NCBI GenBank assembly: GCA_035633415.1
Contig: DASQEZ010000061.1
Location: 1 to 11,449 of the forward strand
DNA from: Fodinibacter sp035633415
GTDB taxonomy: Bacteria; Actinomycetota; Actinomycetes; Actinomycetales; Dermatophilaceae
Length of the DNA: 11,449 bases
Reading direction: 5' to 3'
This document shows, piece after piece, positions 6,237 to 11,449 of the stretch. Position 1 is the stretch's first letter. The number at the start of each line of letters is the position of its first letter. The translations under genes and the position numbers were made by a program. The notes beneath the pieces are model-generated. The model was not told where the DNA came from and did not search any database. It saw nothing but the letters and a program-made list of their open reading frames with translations.

Positions 6237-6241
6237 CACGC
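6228..6241. promoter_or_regulatory. Inverted repeat over the ilvB -35 (possible operator)
   Basis: GCGTGT and ACACGC are perfect arms around a two-base centre, and the 14-bp element contains most of the TTGACA box. A dimeric regulator binding here would block or modulate ilvB transcription, and the site also lies in the region shared with the divergent gene. Only the palindrome is seen; the regulator is unknown. Confidence 0.35.
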
Positions 6242-6299
6242 GAGACGGCCGATCCCACGATCCGAAACCGTGAGGTCGCTCACCCCCGGGCCGCTCCGC

Positions 6300-6305
6300 T
6301 AGCCT
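6300..6305 (+). promoter_or_regulatory. Candidate -10 box (TAGCCT) of the divergent membrane-protein gene
   Basis: TAGCCT fits the actinobacterial TAnnnT -10. Transcription would start near 6312, about 40 bases before the ATG. No clear -35 is seen. The short inverted repeat GTGAG-N4-CTCAC (6270-6283) covers the expected -35 position. Confidence 0.4.
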
Positions 6306-6352
6306 TCGCGCCGGACGCCCCTCGTCGACGGGCCGCGCACGAGGAGCACCGC

Positions 6353-7462
6353 ATGACCACCGAGACCACCGTCGTCTTCGTCATCGTCGTGGGGCTGCGT
6401 TTCCTGGTCCCGCTGTTCATCCCGCGGTTCCCGCTGCCGGCGGTCCTCGCCTGTCTGGTGCTCGACGGCATCGACCAGTCGATCTTCCAGGCGTTCGGCT
6501 TCGACCCGCCGGGCTACCAGAACTACGACAAGGCGATGGACCTGTTCTACCTGTCCATCGCGTTCCTGTCGTCGCTGCAGAACTGGACGCACCCCGCGGC
6601 CGTGGGCATCTCGCGCTTCCTCTTCTTCTACCGGATGGTCGGGGTGATGGCCTTCGAGATCACCGGGGTACGCGCTCTGCTTCTGGTCTTCCCCAACACC
6701 TTCGAGTACTTCTTCATCGCCTACGAGCTCGTGCGGCTGCGGTGGGACCCGCGGCGGTTCAGCCGGCGCTTCTGGATCATCACCGCGGCGGCCATCTGGA
6801 TCGTCATCAAGCTGCCGCAGGAGTACTGGATCCACGTGGCCCAGCTCGACTTCACCGACACGTGGCAGGACGTGCCGTGGTTCGCACCCCTCATCACCGG
6901 GGCCGTGCTCGTCGGCCTCGCCGTGCTGTGGTTCGTCGTGCGGCCGCGGCTCCTGCCACCGGACTGGGCGTGGCGCGTCAAGGCCGACCCGCTGCCCGCG
7001 GAGATGGACACCGCCGCCGAGCGCGACTCCTGGACCGCCGCCCACGTCCGCGTCTGGTCGTGGTCGACGCTCGAGAAGGTCGTGCTCATCGGGCTGCTCT
7101 CGACGATCTACGCGCGCATCCTGCCGGGGCTCGAGGTGTCCGACCTGCGGATGTTCGTCGGCATCGCGACCTACGTGGTCATCAACGCCGCCATCTCGAT
7201 CGCCTTCGCCCGGCGGTCGGGAACGCGCGAGGGCCTGGCCGGCGACTTCGGCGTGCGGGTGGTCGTCAACCTCGGGCTGGTGCTGCTGGCCCGTCTCGTC
7301 CTGGGCGCCAACGCGCTCGACGTGTCCGCGACCCTCTTCTTCGTGCTGCTGCTCTCGCTGCTCGTCACGATGCACGACCGCTTCGCCCCGGTGGCCGCGG
7401 TGCGGGCCGAGCACGACCGCACCGACCCGCAGCCCGCGACGGCATCCGCGCCCCAGGCCTGA
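6353..7462 (+). CDS. Polytopic membrane protein of unknown function
   Basis: I do not recognise a named family. The protein has 369 residues and about ten hydrophobic segments, roughly at 7-23, 27-44, 62-78, 83-101, 108-124, 138-153, 178-196, 241-258, 266-285, 301-317 and 324-340. There is a cytosolic-looking charged loop at 198-235 and a hydrophilic Ala/Pro-rich tail (342-369). Acidic and polar residues stand in or beside the first segments: D38 and D41 (LDGIDQ), then YQNYDKAMDLFYLS (55-68) with D59, K60 and D63. The stretch FEITGVR..LVFPNTFEYFF (101-121) also looks conserved in style. From memory, similar hypothetical proteins with a D..D, YQ-DK-D and PN-FE pattern occur in actinobacteria, but I cannot verify this. 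The ATG at 6353 has a good GAGGAG site six bases ahead. It is transcribed away from ilvB, sharing a 150-base control region, and ends convergently with the ABC permease gene. A transporter or sensor role is only a guess. Confidence 0.88.
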   Translation: MTTETTVVFVIVVGLRFLVPLFIPRFPLPAVLACLVLDGIDQSIFQAFGFDPPGYQNYDKAMDLFYLSIAFLSSLQNWTHPAAVGISRFLFFYRMVGVMAFEITGVRALLLVFPNTFEYFFIAYELVRLRWDPRRFSRRFWIITAAAIWIVIKLPQEYWIHVAQLDFTDTWQDVPWFAPLITGAVLVGLAVLWFVVRPRLLPPDWAWRVKADPLPAEMDTAAERDSWTAAHVRVWSWSTLEKVVLIGLLSTIYARILPGLEVSDLRMFVGIATYVVINAAISIAFARRSGTREGLAGDFGVRVVVNLGLVLLARLVLGANALDVSATLFFVLLLSLLVTMHDRFAPVAAVRAEHDRTDPQPATASAPQA

Positions 7463-7465
7463 CCC

Positions 7466-7527
7466 GTCGAGGTCCCACGACGCGCTGATGCCCCGGGCCT
7501 TCGGTCAGCGTGTCGCGGGATCTCGAC
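7466..7527. terminator. Long inverted repeat between convergent genes, probable two-way terminator
   Basis: Arms of 23 bases (7466-7488 and 7505-7527) match at 20 positions around a 16-base loop. On the plus-strand RNA two of the three differences become G-U pairs; on the minus-strand RNA the third does. It fills almost all of the 74-base gap between the stops of the membrane-protein gene (7462) and the ABC permease gene (7537). No T-run is present on either side, which is common for actinobacterial terminators. Confidence 0.75.
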
Positions 7528-7536
7528 TCGCCGGGG

Positions 7537-9108
7537 TCAGATCTGGGCCGCGGCCAGCTGACCGAGCATCTCCGGGCCCCGGCGGTCCAAACGGTCCCCA
7601 CCGAGCACGACGCCGACGGTGAGCAGGCCGAGCCCGTACGTCGTGCCGACGGCCAGCGCGATCCAGCGACCGGTGGTCGACCCGGAGGTCAGCACCACGC
7701 CCACCACGGCCGGCAGGGTGAGCACCATGGGGCCGACGAACGACACGGTGGCGGTGAGGCAGCCCTGGGCCGCCCCGCCCGAGGTGGCTGCGAACGGGTT
7801 GCCACCGGTGCGCGGCGCCGTGCCGGGCAGCACCGCCCCCACCCCGACAGCGAGGCCCAGGCTGGCCAGGAACGACACCACGACGACGGTGAGCCACGAC
7901 ACCGGGTGGCTGATCACACCCAGCGCGACGCTCACGGCGAACGTGACGACGACGACGGGGCCGAAGACCACGGTCGAGGCGATCGCCCGACCCAGCCGGT
8001 CCTCCCACCCGCGAACACCGACGGCCACGTGCAACCACCAGGCCGGCCCGTCGAACGCGAGGTCGTTCATCAGGGTGAGCCCGGCGAACACGGCCAGCGT
8101 GACGAGACCGATGCCGGCCAGGCCCGGTGTGTCGGTGAACAGCGCCTGGACGACGAAGAACACCGGGAGCACCGCGGTGCGCAGGGCGATGCCCACCAGC
8201 CGGCTGTCGCGGTACCAGGCCCGCACCCGCCGGGCCGCGATCGTCGCCGTCGGCGAGGTGCCGAGCACGGTCGGCAGGAGCCTGCCTCGGCCGATCCGCT
8301 GACCTCCCGACGTCGTCAGGGGCGAGGTGAGCGTGCGGCCGAGCAACCGCACCCAGACCACCCAGAGGCCGCAGATGAGGGTTCCGGCCAGGACGAGGTG
8401 CACCCCGGCCGCCCACCAGCGCCCGGTGGCCACGTCGAACGGGAGCGCCCAGGCCCAACCGAACGGGGTCCACGACGCGATCACGGCCGAGCGCGTCGCG
8501 TCGAAGACCGTGAGGTCGGTGACGATCGAGCTCGTGGTGAGCAGCAGGTTCATCCCCAGCGGCACCAGGGTGAAGGCGGAGACCACCACGGCCCCGATCA
8601 CCCGACCACCGCGGGTCGTCATCACCCGGGCGAGCGCGCTCGTCACCGCCCGCGAGAGCAGGATCGCCGTGAGCACGCCGAGGACCGCGGCCACCAGGGC
8701 GGCGGGGACGGCGACCGGGTGGCCGAGCCACGACCCCACCTGGGCCAGCGCCAGCCCGCTCAGCATCACCGCCGGGATGCCGGTGCACGCCGCGGCGAGC
8801 AGCCCACCGGCGAGCTCGCCGGCCCGCAGCGGCAGCACCGAGAACCGCGCCGGGTCCAGGATCGAGTCGACGCCGCTCGCGATCAGGCTGAGCACGGTCC
8901 ACATCAGCGTGACGAGGGCGAACAGCGGCACGGTCAGCGCGGTGACCCGCATCGGGCTGCCGGCGAGGAGCACCAGCGCGGGGCCCATCACGGCGAGCAC
9001 CGCCAGGGCGGCGAGGCCACCGATGATCGACGAGACGAGGTGCAGGGTGCTGCGTGACATCGCGGTGCGCCACATGGCGAACCGCAGGCGGACGATCAGC
9101 CCAACCAC
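7537..9108 (-). CDS. ABC transporter permease (exporter-type, actinobacterial family)
   Basis: Membrane partner of the ATPase encoded immediately upstream; the substrate is unknown. It has 523 residues with about 11-12 hydrophobic segments spread over the whole length, the first at about 24-49 and 55-78. After a basic N-terminus (IVRLRFAMWRTAMSRS), a hallmark stretch at 78-100 (SGVDSILDPARFSVLPLRAG) resembles the DxxLDPxRFxxLPL motif I associate with an actinobacterial ABC permease group. No binding-protein gene is nearby, which favours export over import. The start is GTG at 9108, preceded by GAGGG six bases ahead. It overlaps the end of the ATPase gene by 13 bases, indicating translational coupling. 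A longer open frame to 9246 lies wholly inside the ATPase gene and is rejected. An ATG at 9060 would remove the basic lead. It ends at the two-way terminator. Confidence 0.88.
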   Translation of the reverse strand: MVGLIVRLRFAMWRTAMSRSTLHLVSSIIGGLAALAVLAVMGPALVLLAGSPMRVTALTVPLFALVTLMWTVLSLIASGVDSILDPARFSVLPLRAGELAGGLLAAACTGIPAVMLSGLALAQVGSWLGHPVAVPAALVAAVLGVLTAILLSRAVTSALARVMTTRGGRVIGAVVVSAFTLVPLGMNLLLTTSSIVTDLTVFDATRSAVIASWTPFGWAWALPFDVATGRWWAAGVHLVLAGTLICGLWVVWVRLLGRTLTSPLTTSGGQRIGRGRLLPTVLGTSPTATIAARRVRAWYRDSRLVGIALRTAVLPVFFVVQALFTDTPGLAGIGLVTLAVFAGLTLMNDLAFDGPAWWLHVAVGVRGWEDRLGRAIASTVVFGPVVVVTFAVSVALGVISHPVSWLTVVVVSFLASLGLAVGVGAVLPGTAPRTGGNPFAATSGGAAQGCLTATVSFVGPMVLTLPAVVGVVLTSGSTTGRWIALAVGTTYGLGLLTVGVVLGGDRLDRRGPEMLGQLAAAQI

Positions 9109-9866
9109 GTGAGGCCCTCGCCCCCGGCGTCGGACGCCCCGACCAGCTCGAGGAACCGCGCGTGCAGCGAGCCGCCCATGGTCAGGCCGGCGACGGTGTC
9201 CTCGGCGAGCACCCGTCCCCCGGCGATCACGGCCACCCGGTCGCACAGCCCCTCGACGAGCTCCATCACGTGGCTCGACATGACGACCGTGCCCCCGCTC
9301 GCCACGTAGCGGCGCAGGATCGTGCGGATGGTCTGTCCGGACACCGGGTCGACAGCCTCGAACGGCTCGTCGAGCACGAGCAGGCGGGGCGCGTGGATGA
9401 GGGCCGCGGCGAGGCTGATCTTCTTGACCATGCCGGCGGAGTAGTCGGCGACGACGGTGCTCGCGTCGTCGGCGAGGTCGAGCACCGTGAGCAGCTCGGC
9501 CGCGCGCTCTGCCGTGACGTCCGGCGGCATCCGGCGCAGCGCGCCCACGTAGGTGAGCAGCTCGCGACCCGAGAGCTGCTCGAACAGCCGCATGCCGTCG
9601 GGCGAGACCCCCATGACCGCCTTCGCGGCTGCGGGGTCGCCCCAGACGTCGTGGCCGAGCACGCGGGCGGTGCCGGCGTCGGGGCGCAGCAGCCCGGTCG
9701 CCATCGACAGGGTCGTCGTCTTGCCGGCGCCGTTGGGGCCGACCAGGCCGTAGAGCAGGCCACGGGGGACCGTGAGGGACAGCCCGTGGACGACCCGACG
9801 GCCCCGGAACTCCTTGACGAGGCCGACCAGCTCGAGGGCGGGCCCCCCGGCCGGCGGCTCAGTCAC
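9096..9866 (-). CDS. ABC transporter ATP-binding protein
   Basis: Cytosolic ATPase of 256 residues that powers the permease encoded next to it. Walker A is GPNGAGKTT (43-51). The signature is a variant, YSAGM (142-146), instead of LSGGQ, as in many NatA/CcmA-type exporter ATPases. Walker B is LLVLDEP (162-168) with catalytic E167, and the switch histidine is H199 in SSHVMEL. At the Q-loop place the sequence is MGVSPDGMRLFEQLSG (85-100), so Asp stands where Gln or Glu is usual. The start is GTG at 9866, and the protein opens TEPPAGGPALELVGLVKEF. The start overlaps the ilvD stop by eight bases, and the 3' end overlaps the permease gene by 13. The three genes therefore form one tightly packed unit. 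The open frame extends to 9920, but that part overlaps ilvD and lacks ABC character. Substrate is unknown; the ilvD link hints at amino-acid or keto-acid export but proves nothing. Confidence 0.92.
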   Translation of the reverse strand: MTEPPAGGPALELVGLVKEFRGRRVVHGLSLTVPRGLLYGLVGPNGAGKTTTLSMATGLLRPDAGTARVLGHDVWGDPAAAKAVMGVSPDGMRLFEQLSGRELLTYVGALRRMPPDVTAERAAELLTVLDLADDASTVVADYSAGMVKKISLAAALIHAPRLLVLDEPFEAVDPVSGQTIRTILRRYVASGGTVVMSSHVMELVEGLCDRVAVIAGGRVLAEDTVAGLTMGGSLHARFLELVGASDAGGEGLTWLG

Positions 9867-11449
9867 ACACGGCGCCCGAGCTCGCGCTGCCGACCAGGCG
9901 GCGGTACTTCGCGAGCACACCGCGGGTGTACTTCGGCTCGGGGTGGGTCACGCCCTCGGCGCGACGGCGCTCGAGCTCGGTGTCGTCGACGAGCAGGTCG
10001 AGCCGACCGCTCGCGACGTCGAGCCGGATGCCGTCGCCGTCACGCACGAACGCGATCGGGCCCTCGTCGACGGCCTCGGGCGCGACGTGGCCGACACACA
10101 GCCCGGTGGTGCCGCCGGAGAACCGGCCGTCGGTGAGGAGCAGCACGTCCTTGCCCAGCCCCGCGCCCTTGATCGCACCGGTCACCGCGAGCATCTCGCG
10201 CATGCCGGGGCCGCCCTTGGGCCCCTCGTAGCGGATGACGACGACGTCGCCCGCCGCCATGGTGCCGTCCTCGACGGCGTCCATCGCGGCCCGCTCGCCG
10301 TCGAAGACGCGCGCGGTGCCCTCGAAGACGTCGGAGTCGAACCCGGCCGACTTCACGACGGCCCCCTCGGGGGCCAGCGAGCCCTCGAGGATGGTGATGC
10401 CGCCGGTGCGGTGGATCGGCTCGCTCATCGCACGCACCACCTTGCCGTCGACGTCGGGGGGCGCGATGTGGGCGAGGTTCTCGGCCATCGTCCTCCCCGT
10501 GACGGTGAGGCAGTCGCCGTGCAGCAGACCGGCATCGAGCAGTGCGCGCAGGACGACGGGGACACCGCCGACCCGGTCGACGTCCGTCATGACGTACGAG
10601 CCGAAGGGCTTGACGTCGGCGAGGTGCGGCACCTTGGCACCCACCCGCGAGAAGTCGGCGAGGGTGAGGTCGACGTCGGCCTCGTGGGCGATGGCCAGCA
10701 GGTGCAGCACGGCGTTGGTCGAGCCGCCGAAGGCCATGACGACGGCGATGGCGTTCTCGAACGCCTCCTTGGTCATGATGTCGCGCGCGGTGATGCCCTG
10801 GCGGAGCAGCTCGACCACCGCCTCACCGGACTTGCGGGCGAAGCCGTCACGGCGGCGGTCGGTGGCCGGCGGAGCGGCGGAGCCGGGCAGCGACATGCCG
10901 ATCGCCTCCGCGACCGAGGCCATCGTGTTGGCGGTGTACATGCCGCCGCAGGCGCCCTCACCGGGACAGATCGCCCGCTCGATGGCGTCGACGTCCGCGC
11001 GGCTCATCAGCCCGCGCGCGCAGGCGCCCACGGCCTCGAAGGCGTCGATGATCGTGACGGTGCGCTCGGTGCCGTCGGACATCTTGGCGATGCCCGGCAG
11101 GATCGAGCCGGCGTAGAGGAAGACCGACGACAGGTCGAGACGGGCCGCGGCCATCAGCATCCCGGGCAGCGACTTGTCGCAGCCGGCGAGGAGCACCGAG
11201 CCGTCGAGCCGCTCGGCCTGCATTACGGTCTCGACCGAGTCGGCGATGATCTCGCGGCTGACGAGCGAGAAGTGCATTCCCTCGTGGCACATCGAGATGC
11301 CGTCACTGACCGAGATGGTGCCGAACTCCAGCGGGTACCCCCCACCCGCGTGCACGCCGTCCTTGACCGCCTTCGCCAGCCGGTCGAGCGAGAGGTTGCA
11401 CGGGGTGATCTCGTTCCACGAGCTGGCCACGCCGATCTGCGGCTTGGCG
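9859..11449 (-). CDS. ilvD: Dihydroxyacid dehydratase, N-terminus beyond the window
   Basis: Iron-sulphur dehydratase that turns 2,3-dihydroxyisovalerate into 2-ketoisovalerate (and the methylvalerate analogue), the third common step of valine and isoleucine synthesis. 529 residues are visible and the gene runs off the right edge. The first readable residues are AKPQIGVASSWNEITPCN, which in relatives lie about 35-45 residues into the protein. Numbering from the first visible residue, the cluster-binding and metal motifs are C17 (ITPCN), C90 in GCDKSLPG and C167 in GACGGMYTANTM. The serine thought to act as base is S444 in GRFSGGTTG. The total length should be near that of the actinobacterial proteins of about 560-575 residues. 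A GTG at 11430 is an internal Val, not the start. The stop overlaps the ABC ATPase start by eight bases. It is not part of ilvBNC here and its promoter is outside the window. Confidence 0.97.
   Translation of the reverse strand, partial: AKPQIGVASSWNEITPCNLSLDRLAKAVKDGVHAGGGYPLEFGTISVSDGISMCHEGMHFSLVSREIIADSVETVMQAERLDGSVLLAGCDKSLPGMLMAAARLDLSSVFLYAGSILPGIAKMSDGTERTVTIIDAFEAVGACARGLMSRADVDAIERAICPGEGACGGMYTANTMASVAEAIGMSLPGSAAPPATDRRRDGFARKSGEAVVELLRQGITARDIMTKEAFENAIAVVMAFGGSTNAVLHLLAIAHEADVDLTLADFSRVGAKVPHLADVKPFGSYVMTDVDRVGGVPVVLRALLDAGLLHGDCLTVTGRTMAENLAHIAPPDVDGKVVRAMSEPIHRTGGITILEGSLAPEGAVVKSAGFDSDVFEGTARVFDGERAAMDAVEDGTMAAGDVVVIRYEGPKGGPGMREMLAVTGAIKGAGLGKDVLLLTDGRFSGGTTGLCVGHVAPEAVDEGPIAFVRDGDGIRLDVASGRLDLLVDDTELERRRAEGVTHPEPKYTRGVLAKYRRLVGSASSGAVCD

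Noticed and set aside
6060..6239. N-terminal extension of IlvB up to 6239
   Set aside because: The extension is read through the attenuator stem and terminator, is not protein-like, and would start upstream of the likely transcription start.
9109..9246. Longer ABC permease starting at 9246
   Set aside because: The added 46 residues lie inside the ATPase gene and are an Arg-rich shadow. GTG at 9108 has a ribosome site and the expected basic N-terminus.
11428..11430. ilvD start at 11430
   Set aside because: It is the Val of a conserved IGVASSWNEITPCN stretch, and the frame stays open to the window edge with conserved residues.
1..11449. Mobile elements, CRISPR, tRNA, rRNA or a defence system
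   Set aside because: No transposase or integrase-like product, regular repeat-spacer pattern, tRNA cloverleaf or defence-gene domain is seen. Coding fills almost all of the window with core-metabolism and transport genes.

Overview
This is a GC-rich stretch of chromosome from an actinobacterium. The evidence is the very high third-position GC, frequent GTG starts, the 528-residue SerA with two extra C-terminal domains, and the ilvB-ilvN-ilvC gene order. Protein style (IlvB, IlvN, IlvD, the ABC permease) suggests Micrococcales or a relative, but that finer placement is inference. It looks like ordinary core-metabolism chromosome: I see no insertion sequence, phage gene, tRNA, rRNA or CRISPR array.

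Layout. On the minus strand, reading from high to low coordinates, there are two blocks. The first is ilvD (cut by the right edge), overlapped by an ABC transporter ATPase gene, which is overlapped by its permease gene (11449 to 7537). The second is an ilvB leader/attenuator, ilvB, ilvN, ilvC, a small VTT/DedA-like membrane protein gene, and serA (about 6236 to 3). Between the blocks, one plus-strand gene (6353-7462) encodes a polytopic membrane protein of unknown function. It is divergent from ilvB and convergent with the permease gene. A 23-bp-arm inverted repeat in the convergent gap is probably a two-way terminator.

Function. IlvB/IlvN (acetohydroxyacid synthase), IlvC (ketol-acid reductoisomerase) and IlvD (dihydroxyacid dehydratase) make up the shared valine/isoleucine pathway up to the 2-keto acids. 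SerA starts serine synthesis.

Regulation. The most informative non-coding part is the 140 bases before ilvB. It has a consensus -35 (TTGACA), a -10-like box, an 11-codon leader ORF encoding MARVLVLSQRV with a Val-Leu-Val-Leu run, a perfect 10-bp stem over the leader stop codon, and an intrinsic terminator with seven T's. This is a classical branched-chain amino acid attenuator, apparently with a leaderless leader peptide. The DedA-like gene also appears leaderless. The ilvN-ilvC and serA upstream gaps hold hairpins, and both contain the same 11-mer, CCGGATGCCGG.

I do not see a clearly undescribed system. The best candidates for new biology are the details of the attenuator, the orphan membrane protein next to it, and the ABC exporter-like pair coupled to ilvD.
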